DNA of 9,098 bases from Planctomycetota bacterium (GCA_003644215.1 QNBU01000028.1:1-9098); one strand, 5' to 3'. Positions 1 to 7,058 are shown, numbered from the stretch's first letter. The notes: generated from the letters alone by a model not told the origin. A program made the numbers and translations.

Positions 1-55
1 AAGCCCGTGCCTTTTCAAGGGCTATATCACAGGGGTCTTTTTCCATTTTGCTCAT
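1..55 (-). CDS. Possible N-terminus of a leftward gene, cut by window edge
   Basis: Read on the minus strand, an ATG at 55-53 opens a frame with no stop through the window edge; the visible peptide is MSKMEKDPCDIALEKARA. Only 18 residues are present, so no family can be named. A second in-frame ATG lies three codons in. There is no Shine-Dalgarno site in front of either. Support is indirect: a candidate promoter and a palindrome lie just upstream in the right orientation, and the gene would be divergent from the chaperone operon. An open frame of this length is common by chance, so this is tentative. Confidence 0.3.
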   Translation of the reverse strand, partial: MSKMEKDPCDIALEKARA

Positions 56-68
56 TTTAACTGCTTTG

Positions 69-84
69 ATTAACGGTTGTTAAT
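69..84. promoter_or_regulatory. Perfect 6-4-6 palindrome, operator-like
   Basis: ATTAAC (69-74) and GTTAAT (79-84) form a perfect inverted repeat around a GGTT spacer. It is 16 bp long, the size of a typical dimeric repressor site, and lies between a candidate leftward -10 box (96-91) and the possible start codon at 55, where a repressor would block transcription. The regulator is unknown and no second copy was noticed in the window. Confidence 0.3.
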
Positions 85-90
85 GGGTGT

Positions 91-119
91 ATCTTACTGT
101 TTTCGACCAATTTACGCAA
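91..119 (-). promoter_or_regulatory. Candidate sigma70-type promoter, leftward
   Basis: On the minus strand a TTGCGT element (119-114; 3 of 6 consensus bases) is followed after exactly 17 bp by TAAGAT (96-91; 4 of 6). Transcription would begin near position 84, where the palindrome at 69-84 starts, and run into the possible leftward gene at 55. The match is by eye and weak at the -35; the 17 bp spacing and the position are the main support. Confidence 0.25.
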
Positions 120-280
120 CAAAATTAGCGGTTGCTTTCAAAAGCAAGAGCGATGCGACATTTTTTCTGAAAAATCTCTTTCTGCCGAAGTTGGTGTTGG
201 GGGCTGTAATTATATTCAAATACTGTTTTCCGGCAATCCGGTTTTTATTGATGTCCATCGTCCCCGGAGGAAAGCGAACA

Positions 281-325
281 ATGCTTTATATAGAAGAGTA
301 TGTATGCCAGTTTGGCTCTTTCTGA
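281..325 (+). CDS. Possible 14-residue leader ORF with strong Shine-Dalgarno
   Basis: An ATG at 281 is preceded by GGAGGAAAG (266-274), the strongest ribosome-binding sequence on the + strand of the left 575 bp. It encodes MLYIEEYVCQFGSF and stops at 325. Just after it, GGTC/GGCC (332-335 and 342-345, with one G-U pair) could form a small hairpin followed by five T residues (346-350). The loop CTTTCC is complementary to GGAAAG within the ribosome-binding site, so alternative pairing is possible. This resembles the outline of a leader peptide or attenuator, but the stem is only 4 bp and the next gene starts 250 bp downstream. The longer frame that extends back to 77 looks non-coding. Confidence 0.2.
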   Translation: MLYIEEYVCQFGSF

Positions 326-575
326 GTTATCGGTCCTTTCCGGCCTTTTTGTCATTTCGATATAAAATCATTCATTTCCCGACGACTGTTATTATCGGGC
401 GAAAAAGTTGTAACCTCCTCAACAGGCTCATCTTGCAGTTTGTTTGAATAGGTTGCTTTTTGATATTTACCGCAGGGATGGTTTTTTTCTGTGTTAATTT
501 GACCGAAACACAAGAGTAACTTAAGTTTTACAAGTACGGATCGTTAAGTTTTTTGGGATGATAGGTATCGGTGCA
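326..575. other. Non-coding leader upstream of the chaperone operon
   Basis: No gene can be supported here. The stretch is AT-rich. It contains a small inverted repeat CCCGA/TCGGG (378-382 and 395-399, 12 nt loop) with no T-tract, and an ACCTCCT sequence (413-419) that resembles the 16S anti-Shine-Dalgarno core. The leftmost 575 bp also contain CCGG-CAAT-CCGG followed by TTTTT at 230-246, too short a stem to call a terminator. A candidate promoter is listed separately. Confidence 0.5.
499..527 (+). promoter_or_regulatory. Candidate promoter of the chaperone operon
   Basis: TTGACC (499-504; 5 of 6 consensus -35 bases) is followed after 17 bp by TAAGTT (522-527; 3 of 6 -10 bases). It lies about 50 bp before the likely start codon at 576, a normal distance. 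The -10 is poor, so either it is a weak or activated promoter, or the true start lies elsewhere. No heat-shock-type CIRCE palindrome (TTAGCACTC-N9-GAGTGCTAA) is visible nearby. Confidence 0.3.
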
Positions 576-1889
576 ATGACTAAAAAAACATGGATCGTGT
601 GGGCGGTGTTCTTGCTGCTGCCGGGCCTTGTCGGGCTAAGCATCCAGCATGCGCAAAAAAGCGCTATGCAAAATCGCATCGCCCTGGCGACTCAACAGGT
701 TGCCGATAATCCGGCGGCACAGGAATATCTAAAAATGTATGAACAGTGGTCCGGTTTGCCCGCTGACGAAAAAGCCGACAATCCCTGGGGATACGGTTTG
801 TACGGTGGCGGCGATATTCAGGAACGGCTTGGCGAAGGCCAATCCGACCGCCTTTGGGCCGATCTTCTAACTCTGGAAAAGGGCTTGGCGCATTATCCGG
901 ACGAATTAGCGGATGTTATGTATGGACCCCGATGGCAGCAGGAAATAGACGATTACAGAAACGAACGAACAACGGCTGAGATGGTTCTGATCGGTTCGAT
1001 ATTTCTTCTGGCCGGTGGCGGGTTGATTCTGACAGGCGGGCTGGCCAAATGGCTTGCCTTGTACATCATAAAAAAGCGCTTTAAAAACGCTGAAATAACC
1101 GATTTACAGGCCGAGGAGATTGAAGCTATCTCGGTTCCCAATGAAAGCATAGCAGAATCGCTGCCGACTGAGACACCTCTCGTGCAACAAAAAGCCGACG
1201 ATTCACCCACGCAGGAGGGTGGGGGTTATTTCCGATCTTCCTCAAAAGCGACTCAGGACGGCTCATCAAAATCCGATGACCCCAAAGCGACAGAGCTTCC
1301 GATGAAGCCGACGTCGCCAATGTTTAATCTCGAAAAAAAGAAGCAAAAAGATTCGTATTTTGGCTGGGCGGTTGAGCCCGATGGAGCGGCGGAGCTGGAC
1401 ACATTGATGACGACCGAGCCGTTGACCAAAGAATTGACGGAACTAACCGAGGAGGTTTCGGCCATTCGCCAGTTTGCGTCGCAGCAGCAGGATCAAATGC
1501 GCAAGTTGCAGGATGGTTACGACTGGATGATCATTCGACGGTTCTGTCTGCGGATTATCCGCTCCATTGATAATATCGATGATCGCGTAGTGCGTCTTCA
1601 GGAGCAGGACGCTGAGGCATCGGTTTACCTCGAAGATATTCGGGATGAACTTGTTTTTGCGCTGGAGGCCAGCGGGATCGAACAATTCGGCCCTGATTTA
1701 CAGATACCATTCAGGGGGCTTGAAAAATATGCGGAAGCTGTTCGGGAAAGAATCGTTACCGAGGATGTTGATTTGCTCGGCTGTATCGCCGAGGTCGCGC
1801 GTCCCGGCTATCAGTATTTAGTAAATGATGATGATGTTAAAATTGTCCGATGCGCACAGGTTAAACTGTACGAGTCAAAGCAACCTTAA
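576..1889 (+). CDS. Membrane-anchored GrpE-like nucleotide exchange factor
   Basis: Probable exchange factor for the Hsp70 encoded next. With the start at 576 (437 residues) the protein begins MTKK and has a membrane helix at about 5-23, a region of about 110 residues that should lie outside the cytoplasm, a second helix at about 136-165 followed by KKR, then a Ser/Pro/Lys-rich linker (about 180-280). The C-terminal 150 residues are cytoplasmic by the positive-inside rule and resemble GrpE: a helical stretch with RSIDNIDDR (329-337), then ASGIEQFGPD and, near the end, CIAEVARPGYQYL, matching the GrpE pattern of GI-x-F followed by a beta domain with G-x-V-x-x-GY. Ordinary GrpE is about 200 residues, soluble and has no membrane segment, so this is a fusion. 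An in-frame ATG at 558 would add six residues but has GGG directly against it; 576 has AGG ten bases upstream. The outer region matches nothing I recognise and could sense envelope state. The stop is 14 nt before the Hsp70 gene. Confidence 0.8.
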   Translation: MTKKTWIVWAVFLLLPGLVGLSIQHAQKSAMQNRIALATQQVADNPAAQEYLKMYEQWSGLPADEKADNPWGYGLYGGGDIQERLGEGQSDRLWADLLTLEKGLAHYPDELADVMYGPRWQQEIDDYRNERTTAEMVLIGSIFLLAGGGLILTGGLAKWLALYIIKKRFKNAEITDLQAEEIEAISVPNESIAESLPTETPLVQQKADDSPTQEGGGYFRSSSKATQDGSSKSDDPKATELPMKPTSPMFNLEKKKQKDSYFGWAVEPDGAAELDTLMTTEPLTKELTELTEEVSAIRQFASQQQDQMRKLQDGYDWMIIRRFCLRIIRSIDNIDDRVVRLQEQDAEASVYLEDIRDELVFALEASGIEQFGPDLQIPFRGLEKYAEAVRERIVTEDVDLLGCIAEVARPGYQYLVNDDDVKIVRCAQVKLYESKQP

Positions 1890-1891
1890 AT

Positions 1892-1896
1892 AGGAA
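1892..1896 (+). promoter_or_regulatory. Ribosome-binding site of the Hsp70 gene
   Basis: AGGAA lies seven bases before the ATG at 1904 and just after the TAA of the GrpE-like gene. It is the clearest Shine-Dalgarno site of the operon and fixes the Hsp70 start. Confidence 0.6.
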
Positions 1897-1903
1897 TCGA
1901 ATT

Positions 1904-3451
1904 ATGAGTACAATAGCAGGAATCGATTTAGGAACGACTTTTTCAGCGTTGGCCCGGCTTAACGGCATTGGCCGTCCGGAAATTGTACCCAACAGCGAAG
2001 GGGAACGCATTACGCCTTCCGCCGTTTATTTTGAGGAGGAAGAGGCCGGTGCGATCCGTGTGGGTCTCGAAGCTGTCAATTGTCGCCAGCTAAACCCTGA
2101 ACGGGCGGTGCGATGGATCAAACGGCACATGGGAGACCTGGATTGGCAGAAAGGTATCGACGGACGCGACTGGACGCCTCAGGAAATTTCCAGCCTGATC
2201 CTGAAGAAGATTAAACAAGACGGTTCTATTGAAAGTCCGATTAATGATGTTGTTATCTCGGTACCGGCTCATTTTGATGAGGTTCGCCGAAAGGCAACAA
2301 TGGACGCCGGTACGCTGGCCGGATTAAATGTCATTGGCATTGTGAATGAACCTGTTGCCGCGGCACTGTATTATGCGACGACTCAAAATGTCAACGGTCG
2401 CGTTATGGTCTATGACCTCGGCGGCGGAACATTTGATGTAACGATCCTGGACATTGACGGCCAACGGATGGATATTATCTGCAGCCAGGGCGATCACGCA
2501 TTGGGCGGTGTGGATTTCGACAAGAAGATTATCGAACTATTGGAGGATGCTTACCGCGCCGAGCATAATGCGGAGCTGATTGAAAATGAGCAGGATCGCG
2601 CCAAATATGAAGATGAGGCCGAAGATGTAAAGAAAACACTCTCGCGGCGAAATTCAGTCCGAAAGATTCTGTATGGCTCTGCCGGTTCGGCGCGTGTTGA
2701 AATTACCCGCCAGCAATACGAAAAAGCCATCGAACCGCTGATTGCTCGCACGGAAATACTGATCGAAGTGGCCTTGGAAGAGGCGAAAAGTACGGTTTCT
2801 GACATCCAAAAAGTTCTTTTAGTCGGCGGCAGTACGAGAATGCCGGTGGTGCATCAGCAGTTGGCGGCCAAGTTTGGCTTTGAGCCGGAAGTGGCTGTTA
2901 ATGTCGATGAATGTGTTGCGCTGGGGGCGGCAATCCACGCGGGATTGATGCTGATACGGGAAGATTCCAGGAAAGTCGCGGCCGGAATTGTCACCGGACT
3001 CAAAGAGGTTCAGCTCAAAGATGTCTGCAATCACAGCTATGGAACGATCTGTGCCCCTGTGGACGAAGAAACCGGTCAACATGTGATTCGCAACTCGATC
3101 ATCCTCCAAAAGAATACGCCGTTGCCCTGTGAAGCCACACAGACATTTTACACGATGGCTGACGGCCAGACCCAACTGCAGGTGTCCATTACGCAGGGCG
3201 AGGATGAAGACCCTGATTTTGTGAATAAGATTGCGACGGAGGTCTTTGAACTGCCTGCCGACCGGCCCGCGAATCAGCCCATTCATGTACAGTACAGCTA
3301 TGATGCCAACCAGCGAATGCACTGTCGCTTTTTGGATGAGCAGTCGGGCCGTACGCTTGAAGTGGAATTTTGCGCCGGTCAGGGCGGCCAGATGACAAAG
3401 ACAGATATAGAGCAGACTGCTAAGGAGCTTGACGCCGTCAAGGTTCAGTAA
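1904..3451 (+). CDS. Hsp70-family chaperone (DnaK-like), lidless short form
   Basis: ATP-driven chaperone of the DnaK/HscC superfamily, 515 residues against about 640 for DnaK. The ATPase domain (about 1-365) has every expected motif: phosphate-1 GIDLGTTFSA (6-15), a lysine in IKRHMG (K73) where DnaK has K70, VVISVPAHFDEVRRKAT (116-132), NEPVAAAL (148-155), phosphate-2 YDLGGGTFDVT (170-180), GDHALGGVDFD (196-206), and the adenosine motif LLVGGSTRMP (305-314). The connect-2 motif reads NVDECVALGAA; the usual NPDE proline is valine. The interdomain linker is VQLKDV (369-374), close to DnaK VLLLDV, so allosteric coupling is probably kept. A substrate-binding beta domain follows (about 378-490). 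Only some 20 residues remain after it, so the alpha-helical lid is missing. It sits between membrane-bound GrpE-like and J-like genes, which suggests a dedicated machine rather than housekeeping DnaK. It has no signal peptide and should be cytoplasmic. Confidence 0.95.
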   Translation: MSTIAGIDLGTTFSALARLNGIGRPEIVPNSEGERITPSAVYFEEEEAGAIRVGLEAVNCRQLNPERAVRWIKRHMGDLDWQKGIDGRDWTPQEISSLILKKIKQDGSIESPINDVVISVPAHFDEVRRKATMDAGTLAGLNVIGIVNEPVAAALYYATTQNVNGRVMVYDLGGGTFDVTILDIDGQRMDIICSQGDHALGGVDFDKKIIELLEDAYRAEHNAELIENEQDRAKYEDEAEDVKKTLSRRNSVRKILYGSAGSARVEITRQQYEKAIEPLIARTEILIEVALEEAKSTVSDIQKVLLVGGSTRMPVVHQQLAAKFGFEPEVAVNVDECVALGAAIHAGLMLIREDSRKVAAGIVTGLKEVQLKDVCNHSYGTICAPVDEETGQHVIRNSIILQKNTPLPCEATQTFYTMADGQTQLQVSITQGEDEDPDFVNKIATEVFELPADRPANQPIHVQYSYDANQRMHCRFLDEQSGRTLEVEFCAGQGGQMTKTDIEQTAKELDAVKVQ

Positions 3452-3466
3452 GATGTATCCGAGACT

Positions 3467-4648
3467 ATGATTTGGATTGTTGTAACAGCTTGTTTGTTTC
3501 CGCTCGTCTTGGCGGCGGTGTGGTTTTCGCCGCTGCGTGGGCGTCTGCCGCATCTGTTTTCTTTAGCGTATTTATGTTTACGGCGGGGGGGTTCGGTCTT
3601 TGACCGTTTCCGATTCTCGTGTCGTGTGGAGCAATTTTCCGATGAATCTCAACCGGTTCGCCGGGATCAGTTTTTCCGAGTTCAGATTCTCGGACGCATT
3701 CCGACCGAGCAGGGCGATGTCGATACGGTCGTGCAGATTGAAATTCTGGATATTACAGAAGGCCGGTCCCGCCAGCATCAGGTTCTCAGCAGCGATGAAC
3801 AGTATCGTGATGAGAGAACCGCCGAGTTTCATTCGATTCAACATAACGGTATTGTTCCGAATAAAAACGCGGTCTTGGCCCGATGGGTTACTGTGGCACA
3901 GTTTCCATGTCATATTCTCAGGTTCGCGTATCGGGGGCGTCGAAAATTACTGTTTCGTGCGACGGTGATAGAGATTGCATCCGGAAAAAAAATCGTATCC
4001 GCCCAAAAGACCCTTGACTATGTTTATTGCTCTGATGGATATCGTGAGGTTCACGGCCGGCGACTTGAGGTGCTGGGGGCCTGTGTTGAAGTGTCGGCGA
4101 TGGTTCTTGGCTTGCCGCCTTATTCGGAGGGCGTCAGAAATTTGTGGTCCGAATGGATCCGGCAGAAAGCCGATGTGTTTGTGTCCGCCGACGAAGCAGC
4201 CGGGACAATTGAGGCCGTCCAGAGCCGTTTTTCCGGCATGACGATGCAGCATTCATCGGGCATTATATTGGCTTACGGAAAAAACGCGGATTGCTTTTTT
4301 GCGATAGAGCTTGCGCTGCAAACAGCCGGCCTCGACGGGGTCGTCAGCAGAGAAAATCTCGAAAAACTTTTTTTGGCCTCGCAGATGCTCGAAATCCAGC
4401 ATGATCGTTTTTTAAGTATTGCGCAGAAACGCTTGTTATCATCCGACTGCCGGATTGAAGAGCCATCACAGCTACTGGGGATTACCTCGGATATGGATGA
4501 TGAGTCTTTCCGGAAACAGTTGAACGAAGAATATCGAAAGTGGAACGCGCGCGTAACACATCCTGACGCCCTGATTCGCCGTCAGGCCGAGCAGACCCTG
4601 ACCCTGATCGCCAAAATTCGAAGTCAATGGCTTCAATCCAGCGTTTGA
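3467..4648 (+). CDS. Membrane-anchored TerB/J-like putative Hsp70 partner
   Basis: Predicted J-type partner of the Hsp70; 393 residues. It has one N-terminal membrane helix (about 2-20) followed by arginines (24, 26, 39, 40), which puts the rest in the cytoplasm. Residues about 45-185 are rich in beta-type alternating stretches and match no domain I know. Residues about 200-325 are helical and include TAGLDGVVSRENLEKLF (286-302), resembling the DG-x-V-S-x-x-E motif of TerB domains such as that of DjlA. The C-terminus has LLGITSDMDDESFRK, then EEYRKWNARVTHPD with HPD at 365-367, then a helix. This follows the J-domain order (LGV, helix II, HPD, helix III), but helix II is about five residues longer than usual, so it is divergent. 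DjlA of E. coli combines membrane anchor, TerB and J domain in the same order. The start has no good Shine-Dalgarno and follows the Hsp70 stop by 15 nt, so translation is probably coupled. Function is inferred from architecture and context. Confidence 0.65.
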   Translation: MIWIVVTACLFPLVLAAVWFSPLRGRLPHLFSLAYLCLRRGGSVFDRFRFSCRVEQFSDESQPVRRDQFFRVQILGRIPTEQGDVDTVVQIEILDITEGRSRQHQVLSSDEQYRDERTAEFHSIQHNGIVPNKNAVLARWVTVAQFPCHILRFAYRGRRKLLFRATVIEIASGKKIVSAQKTLDYVYCSDGYREVHGRRLEVLGACVEVSAMVLGLPPYSEGVRNLWSEWIRQKADVFVSADEAAGTIEAVQSRFSGMTMQHSSGIILAYGKNADCFFAIELALQTAGLDGVVSRENLEKLFLASQMLEIQHDRFLSIAQKRLLSSDCRIEEPSQLLGITSDMDDESFRKQLNEEYRKWNARVTHPDALIRRQAEQTLTLIAKIRSQWLQSSV

Positions 4649-4701
4649 TTTCCCGAATCCAACCCCATCCGGTCAAAAAACATATCTTCATTTCGTCCGT
4701 A
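4649..4701. other. Short gap between convergent operons
   Basis: These 53 bp separate the stop of the rightward operon (4648) from the stop of the leftward operon (4702). No GC-rich hairpin with a T-tract is visible on either strand. Termination may be Rho-dependent or lie inside the opposing genes, which would give overlapping antisense 3' ends. Confidence 0.5.
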
Positions 4702-6156
4702 TCATTGAGTACTGAATCCCATAAGGGAAAAAAGCTTACTGAAGGCATAGCTTAAGAGCATGGTCGTTAGGGTCCCAATTACGATCAGCCAACTCCACGC
4801 CAGTTCGATTGTGCCGTAATGTTTTAATAAAAGCAGTGTGGCCATGCCAGCGGTACTGATCAGCATCGCAGCGAGGTTGGCATAGTTGGCTTTTGTTTTG
4901 GTTAGCGTCCCCAGCAGAAAAACGCCGAGAGTTGCACCGCCGGTTACTGAAAATATCTGAAAAGCGAACCATAGGACATTTTCCACCGGGCTGCAGGCCA
5001 AGGCGATGATGGCCAACAGGACGCCGAAACCGATGATCCCGCATCGAGAAATCAGAAGATAATGTTTTTCACTTGCACTTCGACAAATAACAGGTCGGTA
5101 GATGTCTGAGACAAAGGATGATGTTAAGGAGTTCAACGGTGAATCGATACTGGCCAGAATGATCGCCGCCAAAAGCAGCCCTTTGAGTCCGACCGGCAGC
5201 GAATAGCGTATGAAATGGGACAGCACTTCTTTGGCCTGATCGGGAGCGGGGATGTGTGGATGCTGCTGATAGAAAATATAGATGCCGGTTCCGATCGCCA
5301 GATAAAGACATAAGACCGGAAACCCTGCCGCGATGGTCATAAAGATCGTCTGTTGACTCTTTCTTCGCGTTTCCACCGTCAGCAACCGTTGCATCATTTC
5401 CTGATCTGTTCCGAAGACGGCTAATCCAACAAAAAAAGCATTAGCGGTTCCTGCCCAGAAGGTGGTTGGTTGGTTCAGATCGAAACGAAAATCAAAAACA
5501 CTAAGCCGACCGTTATCAACGGCTATTTGGATTGCAGACATCAAAGGGCCTTCGGTCCTGTAGATCAAATACCCCAACAGCACTGCGCCCGCGATAAAAA
5601 AAACCACCGCCTGATAAGCACCTGCCCAGACAACGGCTTTGATCCCTCCAAATGCAATAAAAACAATGCTGACGGCGGTAAAAAGAAAGATGGTCGGAGC
5701 CAGTGACCATCCCATGATGATTGACACGCCCAGGCACGCTGCATACAGGCGAACGCCGGATGCGATCAGGCGTGTCACAAAAAAGAATGCCGAACCCGTA
5801 TATTGCGTTTCGGGTCCGAAACGATGCCGCAGATACTCATAGATGCTCGTACAATTATATTTGTAGAAAATAGGAATAAACAGAAAACAGACGACGATGC
5901 GGGCCGCAGCGGAACCCATAAAAAATTGAAGATAACGCCAGTTCTCGCTGTAGGCCGTAGCAGGAACCCCGATGATTGCCAAGGCACTGACTTCGGTTGC
6001 GACAAAAGACAGACTCCCAACGATGGGGGGAATGGTGCGAGAGCCGAGAAAGAAGTCGTTGGTGTCTTTTTCACCTCGTCCAAACAGGTAAGAGATCACA
6101 AAAAGCAGTGCAACCGAGAGAATAACAATACAGAGATCGGGCCCGGTTATCGTCAC
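4702..6156 (-). CDS. Sodium:solute symporter (SSS family), probable amino-sugar uptake
   Basis: Inner-membrane sodium-coupled transporter of the SSS family (TC 2.A.21), 484 residues with about 13 hydrophobic segments. Family marks include FFLGSRTIP (35-43), FVATEVSALAIIGVPATAY (51-69), AFGGIKAVVWAGAYQ (168-182), FGTDQEMMQRLLT (248-260) and SIDSPLNSLTSSFVSDIYR (336-354). By eye, of the two adjacent serines in helix 8 that bind sodium in vSGLT, only the second (S336) is kept; the first is A335. The start is GTG at 6156-6154, overlapping the murQ stop as GTGA, with GAGGA six bases upstream, so translation is coupled. Placement after anmK and murQ points to MurNAc, anhydro-MurNAc or a related sugar as substrate. 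Tannerella forsythia has an SSS-type MurNAc transporter (MurT) beside murK and murQ, a useful precedent. The exact substrate is inference. Confidence 0.9.
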   Translation of the reverse strand: MTITGPDLCIVILSVALLFVISYLFGRGEKDTNDFFLGSRTIPPIVGSLSFVATEVSALAIIGVPATAYSENWRYLQFFMGSAAARIVVCFLFIPIFYKYNCTSIYEYLRHRFGPETQYTGSAFFFVTRLIASGVRLYAACLGVSIIMGWSLAPTIFLFTAVSIVFIAFGGIKAVVWAGAYQAVVFFIAGAVLLGYLIYRTEGPLMSAIQIAVDNGRLSVFDFRFDLNQPTTFWAGTANAFFVGLAVFGTDQEMMQRLLTVETRRKSQQTIFMTIAAGFPVLCLYLAIGTGIYIFYQQHPHIPAPDQAKEVLSHFIRYSLPVGLKGLLLAAIILASIDSPLNSLTSSFVSDIYRPVICRSASEKHYLLISRCGIIGFGVLLAIIALACSPVENVLWFAFQIFSVTGGATLGVFLLGTLTKTKANYANLAAMLISTAGMATLLLLKHYGTIELAWSWLIVIGTLTTMLLSYAFSKLFSLMGFSTQ

Positions 6157-7058
6157 TGGATATCCTCGATTGCATTGCGAAGGGAATCATGATTTTGTTT
6201 CAGGATTTTTTTGGCTATTCTTAAGTCCGTTTTTCGAAAGTGCATGACGATGGCCGGTTTGAGCTCCCCGCAGGCACGATTGAGTAGGGAGTTTGATTCA
6301 CGCCGACTCAAGTCCGTCAATTGGCTGAGGATTCGAAGGGAACGATCTTTGAGTTTATCATTAGATGCGTTCAGATCGACCATCAGGTTTCCATAGACCT
6401 TTCCCAGTTTGATCATCGTTGCCGTAGTCAGCGTGTTAAGGACTAATTTTGTCGCAGTACCGGCCTTCATTCGGGTCGAGCCGGTAATCACCTCAGGGCC
6501 GACGACAGGATTGATGACGATCTGAGCCGGGATATGTTTAATGGCCTCCGGCGCACAGGTTATAAAAACAGTCCCTGTGCCGAGTTCTTGTGCATAGCTC
6601 ATTGCGCCATGGACAAACGGGGTTAAGCCGCAGGCAGCGATACCAACTACGACATCAGTAGCCGTAACCTCATTCTTTTTAAGTTCCGCTATGCCGTCGG
6701 CAGGGCGGTCTTCTGCCCCCTCGATGGATCGCACAAGTGCCCGTCGCCCCCCGGCGATAATGCCCCGGACCAGAGACGGTTTGACACCGAAGGTTGGGGG
6801 ACATTCTGAGGCATCCAAAACACCCAGCCGTCCGCTGGTTCCCGCACCGACATAGAAAAGCCGACCTTTCTGACGCAAACGGGCGACGATCATATCGACT
6901 GCCGATGCGATTTTCTTTTGCTCTTTTGCCACAGCTCCGGCAACGCAGGCGTCTTCGGTATTGATGACAGCAACAATCTGTTCAGTCGTCATCCGGTCGA
7001 TCTGTTTGCTGTTAATATTTTGTTGTTCAGTGGTTAGTTTGGATCGGTCATTTAACAT
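6153..7058 (-). CDS. murQ: N-acetylmuramic acid 6-phosphate etherase
   Basis: Cytoplasmic lyase that removes D-lactate from MurNAc-6-phosphate to give GlcNAc-6-phosphate, joining wall recycling to amino-sugar metabolism. At 301 residues it is the usual length (E. coli about 298). The SIS domain carries GAGTSGRLGVLDASECPPTFG-type sugar-phosphate binding sequence starting at 71; E85 and E116 (in EGAEDR) match E. coli catalytic E83 and E114 with a constant offset of two. GPEVITGSTRMKAGTATK (187-204) and GKVYGNLMVDL (219-229) are typical, and a helical C-terminal domain follows. One oddity: the normally invariant GIAASGRTPYV segment reads GIAACGLTPFV (139-149), with Cys for Ser and Leu for Arg. 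The ATG overlaps the anmK stop as TAATG, and the only ribosome-binding-like sequence (AGGAAAG) is about 14 bases away, so translation probably depends on coupling to the upstream frame. Confidence 0.95.
   Translation of the reverse strand: MLNDRSKLTTEQQNINSKQIDRMTTEQIVAVINTEDACVAGAVAKEQKKIASAVDMIVARLRQKGRLFYVGAGTSGRLGVLDASECPPTFGVKPSLVRGIIAGGRRALVRSIEGAEDRPADGIAELKKNEVTATDVVVGIAACGLTPFVHGAMSYAQELGTGTVFITCAPEAIKHIPAQIVINPVVGPEVITGSTRMKAGTATKLVLNTLTTATMIKLGKVYGNLMVDLNASNDKLKDRSLRILSQLTDLSRRESNSLLNRACGELKPAIVMHFRKTDLRIAKKILKQNHDSLRNAIEDIQ

Noticed and set aside
230..246. CCGG-CAAT-CCGG hairpin followed by TTTTT
   Set aside because: A 4 bp stem is too short for a reliable intrinsic terminator and no gene ends just upstream.
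77..325. 82-codon + strand frame in the left non-coding region
   Set aside because: It begins at a TTG inside the palindrome, has no ribosome-binding site there, an unlikely composition rich in Phe, Cys and Lys, and no recognisable motif. Only its last 14 codons have a plausible start signal.
410..420. GAGGAGGTT on the minus strand, a strong Shine-Dalgarno-like sequence
   Set aside because: No ATG, GTG or TTG follows at a usable distance on that strand, so it does not mark a gene start.
2819..3553. 244-codon minus-strand frame antisense to the Hsp70 gene
   Set aside because: It lies opposite a clearly coding, fully conserved Hsp70 reading frame; its product is rich in Arg, His and Leu with no motif, as expected of a shadow frame.
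4617..4636. Inverted repeat GAAG/CTTC near the end of the rightward operon
   Set aside because: It is short, lies inside the coding sequence and has no T-tract, so it is not a terminator.
5803..6192. 129-codon + strand frame opposite the symporter and murQ ends
   Set aside because: It overlaps well-supported coding sequence of two genes and its product is polar and without family features.
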